Source: JAIEOG01 sp964611895
Lineage (GTDB): Bacteria > Bdellovibrionota > FAC87 > UBA2466
Assembly: GCA_964611895.1 (NCBI GenBank)
Contig: CAZTDN010000016.1
Span: 1-64,000 of the forward strand
DNA: 64,000 nt
Direction: 5' to 3'
Of this stretch, positions 53,356 through 61,656 are shown in pieces (the stretch's first letter is position 1; the number at the start of each line of letters is the position of its first letter). The position numbers were made by a program, and so were the translations under genes. The notes below the pieces were generated by a model. It was not told the origin of the DNA and searched no databases. It saw only the letters and a list, made by a program, of their open reading frames with translations.

Positions 53356-53742
53356 ATGAAACATGTTTTACCAGTTCTTGGATTAGTTTTGGCAGTTTCC
53401 GCATCAGCTACCACCCCACCAAAGAACGCTGAGGCGGTTGATATCACTAAAATGGTGCAATCCGGAAACCTGATGCCTCCGGTTGTGGCCCCGAAGATTA
53501 CCACTACTTTCATGTTGACCGCGATATCGACTGGTTGCACAGACTCCAAGGACTTCTCGATAGAAGTCGTCGAAAAACCAAACCACCAAGAACTCACGGT
53601 AGTTCGGAAAACACCCGATCTCTGTGAGACGACCCCCAGACCAGAGACATTCAAAATGTCCACGAACGACCTGGCTATCGCGGAATCTAAGCCCATTCGG
53701 GTGATGAATCCCGAATTAGTAGAAGACAATTTTGTTCGGTAA
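53356..53742 (+). CDS. Small exported protein of unknown function
   Basis: 128 residues from ATG 53356 with AGGAGAT upstream. Signal peptide MKHVLPVLGLVLAVSASA. The mature 110 residues are beta-rich with two cysteines (AISTGCTDSKDF, KTPDLCETTPR) suited to a disulfide. A long perfect hairpin follows 8 bases after the stop. No domain recognised. Confidence 0.75.
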   Translation: MKHVLPVLGLVLAVSASATTPPKNAEAVDITKMVQSGNLMPPVVAPKITTTFMLTAISTGCTDSKDFSIEVVEKPNHQELTVVRKTPDLCETTPRPETFKMSTNDLAIAESKPIRVMNPELVEDNFVR

Positions 53743-53750
53743 TTAGAAGC

Positions 53751-53790
53751 AGGTACCCACTTACTTTTGGCTAAAAGTAAGTGGGTACCT
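53751..53790. terminator. Perfect hairpin between small gene and tRNA
   Basis: AGGTACCCACTTACTTTT (53751-53768) pairs perfectly with 53773-53790 around GGCT. It lies between two converging genes and can act for both. It belongs by design (GGTAC at the base, TTTT/AAAA at the tip) to the palindrome family at 11403 and 34792. Confidence 0.75.
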
Positions 53791-53796
53791 ACTAGT

Positions 53797-53874
53797 TGGG
53801 GTGGGTGACGGGATTTGAACCCGCGGCCCCCAGAGTCACAGTCTAGTGCTCTAACCAACTGAGCTACACCCACC
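53797..53874 (-). tRNA. tRNA-His (GTG anticodon)
   Basis: 78 bases, with encoded CCA. On the minus strand it starts GGTGGGTGTAGCTCAGTT and has the extra 5' G that pairs with C73, the identity element of tRNA-His. D-arm GCTCAGTTGGTTAGAGC, anticodon arm CTAGA-CTGTGAC-TCTGG (anticodon GTG), short variable loop and T-arm GGGTTCAAATCCC all fold. It reads histidine codons CAC/CAU. Confidence 0.95.
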
Positions 53875-53886
53875 GTAAGCCAGAGA

Positions 53887-53915
53887 ATGTCGCTTTTTTT
53901 GGGGCACCTCGTCAA
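53887..53915 (-). promoter_or_regulatory. Candidate tRNA-His promoter
   Basis: On the minus strand TTGACG (53915-53910), 17 bases, then CGACAT (53892-53887), about 12 bases from the mature 5' end. The -10 is poor, so the spacing and position carry most of the weight. Confidence 0.35.
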
Positions 53916-54002
53916 GCATTCAATAAGCCTAGCGTTGCCGCATCCGCTGTTTTCCCTTAAAATTAAGATATCTTTTAAACTTCTAATCCGGCCCTCACCC
54001 AA

Positions 54003-54842
54003 ATGACTATGAAATCTGGACTAAGATTCGATCACCGGGAAATTGCTGTCATCTTCAGCCTTTTTATCTTCGTCTCACTCCTCATGTTCACTGTGGGGAT
54101 CTTGGTCGGAAAAGGCCTCACCCAGGCAAAGTACGAAGGGCAAATGCCCGCGGCGCATGGAGACGCCCTGACCCATGCCCCTCCCGGACACGAGGGGAGC
54201 TCTGTCTCCATCGGCGCCCCGCTCGAAACCCATCCCGAGACAAAAGCCACTCATGGCGCCAAACACGACGCTCCGAGCCATGGCGCTCAACCCGCTCACG
54301 ACCCCAAGCCGGCACATGAAACCAAACCGGCACACGCCACGGCAGAATCGCACGACGACCACACCACCCACTCAGCACATGCCGAAACCGTCGAAGCTTC
54401 CGCGGCTCCGACGGCGCCACTCAAACTCGTCCCTCTTCGCCCCGTGCAACGGCAAACTGCCGGCCTAAACCTTGCGGAACCCAAAAACGAAACCGAGGCT
54501 TTGCTCAAGAACCCGAAAATTCGCTCCCTCATCGAAGCCGAAGACGACACGGAGCGCTCCCCGAATTCTGCTCCCGCCCAAGTCGCCGGTGCTTCCAAAG
54601 GCTCGTACACAGTGCAGGTCGGGAGTTACCCCAACGAACTCGCCGCAAAAGAACGGGTCGACGCACTCAAGAAGTTGGGGTTCCAGACCGCCTATTTTTC
54701 TGCTAATGACTTGGGAGCTGCCTCAGGAACCTGGTACCGAGTCTGGCTAGGCCAGTACCCCGATTACCAGACGGCTAAAAAAACGGGAGACCAGCTCCAA
54801 TCGCGGGGCGAGGTAAAAAACTACATTGTCCGCAAAAACTAG
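54003..54842 (+). CDS. SPOR-domain membrane protein
   Basis: 279 residues. One N-terminal membrane helix (AVIFSLFIFVSLLMFTVGIL), a long His/Pro/Ala/Thr-rich linker (many HAE, HDP, HET repeats), and a C-terminal SPOR domain from about 198 (GSYTVQVGSYPNELAAKERV, GTWYRVWLGQYPDYQTAK). SPOR domains bind denuded septal peptidoglycan glycans, so it likely acts at the division site. The His-rich linker is unusual and could bind metal. Overlaps the next gene by 17 bases. Confidence 0.88.
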   Translation: MTMKSGLRFDHREIAVIFSLFIFVSLLMFTVGILVGKGLTQAKYEGQMPAAHGDALTHAPPGHEGSSVSIGAPLETHPETKATHGAKHDAPSHGAQPAHDPKPAHETKPAHATAESHDDHTTHSAHAETVEASAAPTAPLKLVPLRPVQRQTAGLNLAEPKNETEALLKNPKIRSLIEAEDDTERSPNSAPAQVAGASKGSYTVQVGSYPNELAAKERVDALKKLGFQTAYFSANDLGAASGTWYRVWLGQYPDYQTAKKTGDQLQSRGEVKNYIVRKN

Positions 54843-55206
54843 CCACTCACTCCACGCCTCCCCCATTCGCAAGGTCGACAAACCTTGGGGCTATGAACTG
54901 GTCTGGGCCGAAACTAAAGACTACGTCGCTAAAATGCTCTTCGTACGCGCAGGAGAAAGCCTCAGTCTGCAATACCACCAAGTCAAAGAAGAGACGCTTT
55001 TCCTAGAATCCGGCGAGTGCGAGCTCCTCGCTGGCGAAACGGAACATCAGCTGCAGCAAGTTCCCTTTCAGGTTGGAACAGCTTTTCACATCCGGCCCGG
55101 TCTACGTCATCGCATCGCAGGGGTGACTGACTGCCGCATATTTGAAGTTTCCACTCCTCACCTTACCGACGTTGTTCGACTCGAAGATCGTTATGGCCGG
55201 CAGTAA
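54826..55206 (+). CDS. Cupin phosphomannose isomerase-type protein
   Basis: 126 residues from TTG. KVDKPWGYELVWAETKDYVAK is the distinctive start of the type II phosphomannose isomerase cupin; SLQYHQVKEETLFLESGECE gives the metal-binding residues and FHIRPGLRHRIAGV the second motif. In many bacteria this module is fused to mannose-1-phosphate guanylyltransferase; here it is separate and overlaps the manC-like gene by 14 bases. It would interconvert fructose-6-phosphate and mannose-6-phosphate, feeding GDP-mannose synthesis. Confidence 0.82.
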   Translation: MSAKTSHSLHASPIRKVDKPWGYELVWAETKDYVAKMLFVRAGESLSLQYHQVKEETLFLESGECELLAGETEHQLQQVPFQVGTAFHIRPGLRHRIAGVTDCRIFEVSTPHLTDVVRLEDRYGRQ

Positions 55207-56212
55207 GCGCATTGCGGTTATTTTGGCCGGAGGATCGGGCACCCGTTTTTGGCCCCTGAGCAAGAAACAGCTCCCCAAGCAATACCTCACGCTCTTTGGA
55301 ACACGCTCGCTCATCCAACACACGTGGGATCGCCTGACACGACTTTGCAGACCCAAGGACATTTGGGTGTGCTCGTCACAGAGCCAAAAAAAACTTCTCA
55401 AAAAACAACTCCCCAAAGCAGGGCTCATCCTCGAGCCGGCGGCGTGCAATACAGGGCCAGCAGTTCTGCTTTCGGCACTGGAGCTGCTAAGAAAAGGCTA
55501 CTCCCGTCAGGACCTCATGGCAGTTTTTCCAGCGGACCATTACATAAGTGCCAAAGACGCTTTTCACCGCGTATTGCAACTGGCATTCACTGCCGCTGAA
55601 CAAACCGGTGGCCTAGTCACCCTGGGAATCGTCCCAGAGTCCGCGCACACCGGCTATGGCTACATTGAAGCGGGGCCTGCCACCCCCGAAGGCTGGCGCA
55701 AAGCCACACGTTTTGTTGAAAAACCGCAGCGAGAACTTGCCGAACGCTTCGTTTCAAGTGGCCGCTACTTTTGGAACAGTGGGATTTTCGTGTGGCAGAT
55801 CGGTTCCATCTTGGATGCCTTTGCGACTTTTGCCGAAAAAGACTTCAAACTCCTCGAAAAAACTACATCGAGAACCGCTGCCTACAAAAAAGTATCGCGA
55901 CTGCCCGTCGATAAAATGATCTTGGAGAAATCCAACCAAGTCAGCATGGTCCCCGCCGTCATGGGCTGGAGCGATGTTGGTAGCTGGAGCGCTCTGTCTG
56001 ACCTCAAACCCACCGACGCGAACAAGAATATTTTCGAAGGCGAAAAGTCCGCGCTCATTCAAACCCGGGACTGCCTGGTCCACGCTCCCGGCAAGCGAGT
56101 GGCCCTCATCGGCATGAACGATATCGTCGTCGTCGTTGAAGGCGACGAGATCCTCATCTGCCGCAAGGATCAAGATCAACTCGTCCGCGACGCCGCGACC
56201 ACTCTGTCATAA
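55193..56212 (+). CDS. manC: Mannose-1-phosphate guanylyltransferase
   Basis: 339 residues from ATG 55193. AVILAGGSGTRFWPLSKKQL then PKQYLTLFG is the nucleotidyltransferase signature; MAVFPADHYI, GYGYIEAG, FVEKPQRELAERFV, YFWNSGIFVW and WSDVGSWSAL are all typical of GDP-mannose pyrophosphorylase. It makes GDP-mannose from mannose-1-phosphate and GTP in the cytoplasm. The C-terminal cupin found in some family members is supplied by the preceding separate gene. Confidence 0.92.
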   Translation: MAGSKRIAVILAGGSGTRFWPLSKKQLPKQYLTLFGTRSLIQHTWDRLTRLCRPKDIWVCSSQSQKKLLKKQLPKAGLILEPAACNTGPAVLLSALELLRKGYSRQDLMAVFPADHYISAKDAFHRVLQLAFTAAEQTGGLVTLGIVPESAHTGYGYIEAGPATPEGWRKATRFVEKPQRELAERFVSSGRYFWNSGIFVWQIGSILDAFATFAEKDFKLLEKTTSRTAAYKKVSRLPVDKMILEKSNQVSMVPAVMGWSDVGSWSALSDLKPTDANKNIFEGEKSALIQTRDCLVHAPGKRVALIGMNDIVVVVEGDEILICRKDQDQLVRDAATTLS

Positions 56213-56266
56213 CCCCCGACTCCTTCCTCGTTGCCTGTCCGCGTGGCTCTGGATATGATTTGTCGC

Positions 56267-56728
56267 ATGGCCATACGCGTTACTGTAAATTATGAAAAAT
56301 CCTTTCTTAGCCCCCTCTCGTTAGAAAATACTTTTGCCTATTTTTCCGATTGCGAAAAAACCATCCCCGAAAATTTCCCTGGCGTAGAAGTGTTTGCCCC
56401 CAAAGGTAACGACACCTACCAATGGGTTTTCGAAAAAGTCGGCTACAGTGGCTATGAGCTTCAGATCAAGCTGCTGACCCAGTTCAAAGAAAAACCTTTC
56501 GAGTCGATTCAAGTCACTTCTGTCCCCGAGCCTGGGGCTTGTAGCTTTGACGGCGGCTGGACTTTTTTCCCAGAGGGAGACAAGGCCCGAGTGCACTTCA
56601 AAGCAAACATCGAAGTCGAACTCCCGGTGCCAGGCTTTCTCAAGGGCATGGCCACTCCACTCGCCCAAAAAGAACTCACCAAACTCTTTGATAGGTACAT
56701 CGCCCGTGTGGAAAAAAATCTCCGCTAG
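56267..56728 (+). CDS. SRPBCC/START-like protein
   Basis: 153 residues from ATG 56267. The fold pattern is a long first strand, helix (SLENTFAYFSDCEKTIPENF), then curved sheet (GNDTYQWVFEKVGYSGYELQ) and a C-terminal helix (KELTKLFDRYIARVEKNL), as in the SRPBCC polyketide-cyclase/START superfamily that binds hydrophobic ligands. No ligand is evident. It overlaps the lnt start by 23 bases, which suggests joint expression with the lipoprotein maturation genes. Confidence 0.75.
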   Translation: MAIRVTVNYEKSFLSPLSLENTFAYFSDCEKTIPENFPGVEVFAPKGNDTYQWVFEKVGYSGYELQIKLLTQFKEKPFESIQVTSVPEPGACSFDGGWTFFPEGDKARVHFKANIEVELPVPGFLKGMATPLAQKELTKLFDRYIARVEKNLR

Positions 56729-58277
56729 TCCGATAGGTCTAGCATCGATCGGTGCACTTGCTTGCGTTCTTGCCTTTCCCCCGATTGAATTCACCGCGCT
56801 GCTGATTCTGTTCCCGGCGTTTTTTACCGCAGCGATTCTGCGCTCGCGCAGCACGCACCAGGCTTTCTGGTGCGGCTTTGCTGCGTCGTCTGTCATTATG
56901 GCTGGTGGTTTTTACTGGGTGGTATATGTCATTCATGTCTTTGGGGATATCCCGTGGGTGTTTTCTGCCCTGCTCTACGTCGTGTTTGCGGGCCTAGGCG
57001 CTCTGAACTTCCCGCTTTTTTCCGTAGCGCTTTTCCGGATTCACCGACGTTTTCCAAGTCTTCAAACAAATGCAGGCTGGTACGCGCTGGGTGTGCCGAG
57101 CTTGTTTTGTGTAGTCGAGTGGGTGGTGCCTAAGCTTTTCCCGTGGCAAGTCGGCCATGCTTATTATCGCCAGCTCTGGCTCATTCAACCCGTAGAAATT
57201 ACCGGAACACTGCTGTTGAGTTTTTTGGTGTTTAGCTGGGGCGCCGTTGCCGCAGCGACCACCCTACGTCTAGGCAATGCCACCAAGCTAAAAAGAGCTA
57301 TCACTATTCCGATCGGATTGAGTTTGATCTGTATTGGTTTTAGTACGTGGCGTTTGTCGAGCCCAAGCGACCCCACCACGGATTTGCAGGTAGCTCTGAT
57401 TCAGCCCAATATTGGTTCCTTGGACAAGGTAAAAGCGGAACAAGGGCTACATGGCAAAGTGCAATATGTCGTCGATAAGTACTTGCAGCTCACTGAACAG
57501 GCCCTGCTCGGCCACCCAAAACCCGACTTAGTTCTGTGGCCCGAGACGGCCATGCCCTTTGGGCTGGGGTCGGACTACGGGTACGCCGCCCAAGTGCGCG
57601 GAGCTGTCAGCCGTTGGAAGGTTCCGTTGATTTCCGGTGGGTATGCTCCCGGAGAAACACCGACAGAGGCTGATTATAATGCTGCATTTTTGCTCGATCC
57701 GACTCCAGAAGGGACACTGAAGACTTCTCTGTATTACAAAAACATCCTCCTGGCTTTTGGGGAATATTTCCCTGGCGGGGATTGGATCCCCAGTGTCTAT
57801 CGCTGGTTTCCCCAAGTCTCACATTTTGAAAAGGGAAAAACGCAGAACCTCCTCACCTTGCAAAACGGGGTTCGCATCGGCACGACGATTTGTTACGAAG
57901 ACATTGTGCCCGAGTTTTTTAGAAAAGTGACTCGCCAAGGCGTCCGGCTCGTCGTCAACCTGACAAACGACTCCTGGTTTGGGCCGACTTCCGAGCCGTA
58001 CCAACACGCTGCACTTTCGGTGTTTCGGGCCATCGAGTCTCGAACACCCTTTGTTCGAGTGACGAATACGGGAGTTTCTTTTGCCGTCGATAGGCTAGGC
58101 AATCAGAGCCAGCGCACTCCGGTCTACGAAGAAGCGTTTTCCAATCTCACGGTCCAACTCCCCAGCTCCACCACGCTGACTTTGTACACGCGATTTGGGG
58201 ATTGGATCGTTTTTGTGTTTCTCGGCCTGATACTTTTCTTCTGGCGAAGGGGCGGTCATGTACCCGTACGTTCTTGA
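56706..58277 (+). CDS. lnt: Apolipoprotein N-acyltransferase
   Basis: 523 residues from GTG 56706, chosen as the first start that gives membrane segments and no spurious leader; the frame is open to 56547. Five to seven membrane helices lead a nitrilase-type domain with the catalytic triad Glu280 (LVLWPETAMPF), Lys345 (SLYYKNILLAFGEYFP) and Cys396 (GTTICYEDIVPEFF). It adds the third acyl chain to lipoproteins in the inner membrane. It overlaps lgt by 20 bases. Confidence 0.93.
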   Translation: MWKKISASPIGLASIGALACVLAFPPIEFTALLILFPAFFTAAILRSRSTHQAFWCGFAASSVIMAGGFYWVVYVIHVFGDIPWVFSALLYVVFAGLGALNFPLFSVALFRIHRRFPSLQTNAGWYALGVPSLFCVVEWVVPKLFPWQVGHAYYRQLWLIQPVEITGTLLLSFLVFSWGAVAAATTLRLGNATKLKRAITIPIGLSLICIGFSTWRLSSPSDPTTDLQVALIQPNIGSLDKVKAEQGLHGKVQYVVDKYLQLTEQALLGHPKPDLVLWPETAMPFGLGSDYGYAAQVRGAVSRWKVPLISGGYAPGETPTEADYNAAFLLDPTPEGTLKTSLYYKNILLAFGEYFPGGDWIPSVYRWFPQVSHFEKGKTQNLLTLQNGVRIGTTICYEDIVPEFFRKVTRQGVRLVVNLTNDSWFGPTSEPYQHAALSVFRAIESRTPFVRVTNTGVSFAVDRLGNQSQRTPVYEEAFSNLTVQLPSSTTLTLYTRFGDWIVFVFLGLILFFWRRGGHVPVRS

Positions 58278-59064
58278 ACACTGGGTGGGAAACACCATGC
58301 TCATTCCGACCTACGGGCTGCTTCTCGTCTGCGCTTATACTGCGGGGTACATCGAATCGCTCCGCCGTGCTATTCGCTTGGGCCTAGACCCCAAACATAT
58401 TGAGCGCCTGTTTTTGATCACAGTCGTCGTCTCTCTTGCAGGAGCGCGCCTGTTTCACATTGCTGTTGAGGAGTGGGCTTACTACCGCAAAAACCCCGCC
58501 GACATCTTGGCCATTTGGGAAGGCGGTTTTACTTTCTACGGTGGGCTCTTACTCACCCTGGTCGCCATCCGTATTTACTGCGGCAGAAAACAGCTGCCCT
58601 TTTTGCAAGTGCTCGATCTCCTCACACCGCCCACTTTGCTCGCCCTTGCCATTGGACGCGTGGGTTGCTTTGCGGCTGGGTGCTGCTGGGGCAAGAGCAC
58701 GCAGCTGCCCTGGGGAGTGACTTTTTCTCATAAGCAAACACTGTCCGGCATGCGCTATGTCCCAGTCCACCCCGTGCAACTGTACGAAGCCGTGGGCGCA
58801 TTGCTCATTTTTCTGTGGCTCAATAGAACAGCCCTGTCCAAGACCTCTCACGGAAATGTCACAGCCTGGGGTCTGCTAACGTATGCGGCCTTACGTTTTG
58901 GGGTCGAGTTTTTCCGAGGGGACGACTACCGTGGCTATGTTTTGGGGGGATACCTCAGCGTTTCTCAGGCCATTTCCTTGTTTATCGCTGCGATACTTTT
59001 AACGCGTTATCGAGGTCTTTTTTCAGGTCTTCCACGTGTTCCACGCCCACGCTTAGCCGAATAA
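58258..59064 (+). CDS. lgt: Prolipoprotein diacylglyceryl transferase
   Basis: 268 residues with seven membrane segments. The Lgt signature GRVGCFAAGCCWGK and the flanking ARLFHIAVEEWAYYRK, SLAGARLFH, GGFTFYGGLLL and VHPVQLYEAVG segments include the conserved Arg, His and Glu. It transfers diacylglycerol from phosphatidylglycerol to the lipobox cysteine. Adjacent lnt and lgt bracket the whole pathway except signal peptidase II, matching the several lipoproteins in this window. The 3' end overlaps the convergent cystathionine lyase gene by 83 bases. Confidence 0.94.
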   Translation: MYPYVLEHWVGNTMLIPTYGLLLVCAYTAGYIESLRRAIRLGLDPKHIERLFLITVVVSLAGARLFHIAVEEWAYYRKNPADILAIWEGGFTFYGGLLLTLVAIRIYCGRKQLPFLQVLDLLTPPTLLALAIGRVGCFAAGCCWGKSTQLPWGVTFSHKQTLSGMRYVPVHPVQLYEAVGALLIFLWLNRTALSKTSHGNVTAWGLLTYAALRFGVEFFRGDDYRGYVLGGYLSVSQAISLFIAAILLTRYRGLFSGLPRVPRPRLAE

Positions 59065-60151
59065 GGCTATCGCTGATCCCCAACTGCCTGCGGGTTTCCA
59101 CGGGCAACGACGCATGGGTCATGATCGCAGGGTGATCGACCAAAGACTCCACTCCGCCCAAGCTCTCAGCCAAAGCAAAAACGCGCACCGACTCCAAAAA
59201 ACGCCGCGCTTCGGCCAAGCCGCCCTTGAGGAAAAACGTGATCATCCCCCCAGCGCCCTTCATCTGGCGTCGGGCCAAGTCGCTCTGAGGGTGTGAGGCC
59301 AGTCCTGGGTAGAGCACTTTATCGACGGCGGGGTGCTTTTCCAACCAAGCTGCTAGCTCCCTTGCGTTTTCGTCGTGGCGTTTCATGCGCAGCGCCAGTG
59401 TTTTGATCCCACGCAGCACCAACCACGAATCAAACGCTCCCGCAACACCCCCTGCGGAGTTTTGGACATAGTGAATACGTTCACTCAACTCTTTGTTGCT
59501 CGTCACCAACGCACCGCCCACCACATCGCTGTGCCCATTGAGGTACTTTGTCGTCGAATGCAGCACCACATCCGCGCCCAACTCCAGCGGACTTTGGAAG
59601 ACCGGAGTAGCAAACGTATTGTCCACCACTACCAAAGGCCGTGGGTTTTGCTTAGCCGCCCACCGGGTGATGGCTTGAATATCAATGACTTTGAGCAACG
59701 GGTTTGTCGGCGTCTCGACCCAGATCATTTTAGTGTTGGGTTTGACGAAATCGCTCACGGGTTTGTGGGTCAGATCAGCAAAAGTGACTTCGAGTCCGTG
59801 ACGGTTCCAAACCGTGCGCATCAAGCGGCTCGTGCCGCCGTACACATCATCCACGCACACCAAGTGATCCCCGGCGTTGAGCAGGTGCAATAAAATATCC
59901 GTCGCGGCACAGCCGGACGCTGTCGCAAACCCGAATTTTCCGCCTTCTAAGGCAGCGAGGCTTGCCTCGAGCACCGCCCGAGTGGGGTTCTTGGTGCGGG
60001 AATACTCATACCCGCGGTGCGTTCCGGGCGACTCCTGCACATAAGTGCTGGTCGCATAAATCGGCGTCATAATCGCACCCGTAGTAGGATCGGGAGTCAC
60101 ACCTGCGTGCACGGCAATAGTTTCAATATTCTTCGATTCTAAATCGCTCAT
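58982..60151 (-). CDS. Cystathionine gamma-lyase/synthase (PLP)
   Basis: 389 residues. Cys/Met metabolism PLP family: YEYSRTKNPTRAVLEASLAA, GFATASGCAATDILLHLL, VVDNTFATPVFQSPLELGAD, and VLHSTTKYLNGHSDVVGG with the PLP Lys; SLGGVESLVDHPAIMTH is near the end. Alone it could be cystathionine gamma-synthase (metB) or gamma-lyase, but it follows the CBS gene with a 4-base ATGA overlap, which favours gamma-lyase in reverse transsulfuration (homocysteine to cysteine). Confidence 0.87.
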   Translation of the reverse strand: MSDLESKNIETIAVHAGVTPDPTTGAIMTPIYATSTYVQESPGTHRGYEYSRTKNPTRAVLEASLAALEGGKFGFATASGCAATDILLHLLNAGDHLVCVDDVYGGTSRLMRTVWNRHGLEVTFADLTHKPVSDFVKPNTKMIWVETPTNPLLKVIDIQAITRWAAKQNPRPLVVVDNTFATPVFQSPLELGADVVLHSTTKYLNGHSDVVGGALVTSNKELSERIHYVQNSAGGVAGAFDSWLVLRGIKTLALRMKRHDENARELAAWLEKHPAVDKVLYPGLASHPQSDLARRQMKGAGGMITFFLKGGLAEARRFLESVRVFALAESLGGVESLVDHPAIMTHASLPVETRRQLGISDSLIRLSVGVEHVEDLKKDLDNALKVSQR

Positions 60152-61548
60152 TTCGCCCCCGAAGCGTTCAAACTCAAATAGCTAATCAAATCGATCTTCG
60201 TCAGAACATGTGTCACTCTGCCTGCATCTTCTACGAGAGCGATTTTTCCACCAGTAAAAACTGCGGTTAAACGTTCGACCGGGTCAGTCATTCGAACCAT
60301 TTCATAGTTATGTTGGACCAGTTTTTCTATGGTGTCCGTGTTTTTGAGCGCCCCGCCGATCAAGGTCTGCAAAAGTTCGGTCTCGGTAATCACCCCAACA
60401 ACGGTATTTCCCCTGCGTACGGGCAGCTGGGAGATACCGCTGTCTCGCATCCGCGCAACCACCGCGTCTACGCGATCGTGGGCTTCTGCAAAAACGACTT
60501 CGGAACGTTTGTTGAGTGCCCGAATCAGCTCTGCCACGGAGGTTTCCGCCGGCCTATCCAAAAAGGAGTTTTCGATCATCCACGCGTCATTGAACACTTT
60601 ACTCAAATACCGGTTGCCCGAGTCGGGCAAGATCACCAACACACGTCCGGGGTTTTTGGTCTCGGCCATGTAGCGCAAAGCGCCCACAACGGCCGATCCC
60701 GACGACATCCCGCAAAACAACCCTTCTTTGGTGAGCAGTGCCCTGGTCATCAAAAATGACTCTTTGTCGTCGATTCGCACGATGTGATCAATCACCGAAA
60801 AGTCGAGATTGCCCGGCACAATGTCTTCGCCGATGCCTTCGACCTTATACGTGTGGGCCTCGATCATCTTGCCCGTTTCAAACAGGTCTTTGAGGATCGA
60901 TCCTCGTGGGTCCACGCCGACGATTTTGATATTGGGGTTTTTCTCTTTAAAATACTTTCCCAAGCCCGTGATGGTGCCACACGTTCCCATTCCGCAGACA
61001 ATCGCATCAAACTGGCCACCGGTCTGTTCCCAAATCTCCGGGCCCGTGGTGTTGTAGTGCGTGTCCCGGTTGTCGGTATTGTGGTACTGGCCAACGTAGT
61101 ACGCATTCGGCGTCTCTTCAGTGAGGCGCTCACCGACTTTGTAATGCGACAAAGGCGAATCCGGTGCTGCGCCTGTGGGGGTGATCACCACGCGCGCTCC
61201 GAATGCGCGCAGGTTCTGGCGTTTTTCCTCGCTCATTTTATCCGGCATCACAAAAATAGAATGGTAACCTTTCACCGCGGCCGTAATGGCTAAACCCATG
61301 CCGGTGTTCCCCGACGTCGATTCGACCACCGTGCCACCGGGCTTGAGCAGGCCTTTTTTTTCAGCGCGCTCGATCATGAACTTGCCGATGCGGTCTTTGA
61401 TGGAGCCGCCGGGATTCATGAATTCGCACTTGGCAAAAAGCTCGCCCGGCACCCCTCGATTGACTTTATTCAGCCGCACGAGCGGCGTACCGCCAATGGC
61501 ATCGAGAATGTCGCTTTTACCCTGAAATGTCCCTGTGTTAGCCACCAA
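60148..61548 (-). CDS. Cystathionine beta-synthase with CBS domains
   Basis: 466 residues. The first 340 are the PLP core: IGGTPLVRLNKVNRGVPGEL, FMNPGGSIKDRIG (PLP Lys), TSGNTGMGLAITAAVKGYHS, GMGTCGTITGLGKYFK and GLFCGMSSGSAVVGALRYM. The last 120 are a pair of CBS domains (MRDSGISQLPVRRGNTVVGV, HNYEMVRMTDPVERLTAVF) that regulate activity. It condenses serine and homocysteine. First gene of a two-gene operon with the lyase; a TTGACA at 61592-61597 on its upstream side is a possible -35 but no clear -10 follows. Confidence 0.92.
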   Translation of the reverse strand: MVANTGTFQGKSDILDAIGGTPLVRLNKVNRGVPGELFAKCEFMNPGGSIKDRIGKFMIERAEKKGLLKPGGTVVESTSGNTGMGLAITAAVKGYHSIFVMPDKMSEEKRQNLRAFGARVVITPTGAAPDSPLSHYKVGERLTEETPNAYYVGQYHNTDNRDTHYNTTGPEIWEQTGGQFDAIVCGMGTCGTITGLGKYFKEKNPNIKIVGVDPRGSILKDLFETGKMIEAHTYKVEGIGEDIVPGNLDFSVIDHIVRIDDKESFLMTRALLTKEGLFCGMSSGSAVVGALRYMAETKNPGRVLVILPDSGNRYLSKVFNDAWMIENSFLDRPAETSVAELIRALNKRSEVVFAEAHDRVDAVVARMRDSGISQLPVRRGNTVVGVITETELLQTLIGGALKNTDTIEKLVQHNYEMVRMTDPVERLTAVFTGGKIALVEDAGRVTHVLTKIDLISYLSLNASGAK

Positions 61549-61656
61549 AACCCCCTGTCGTGTGGTTAAGGAAAAACCTTTTACGTGGGGGTGTCAACCC
61601 GCGATGACAAAGCCGGGTCAGGCGTGGTAAGACGGGCTCCTAATTCGGAGAGTCCA

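Noticed and set aside
53274..54002. 242-codon minus-strand ORF
   Set aside because: It crosses the tRNA-His gene and runs antisense to a gene with a signal peptide and ribosome binding site.
61549..61656. SAM riboswitch before the CBS gene
   Set aside because: The space is only about 110 bases and I found no conserved SAM aptamer core.
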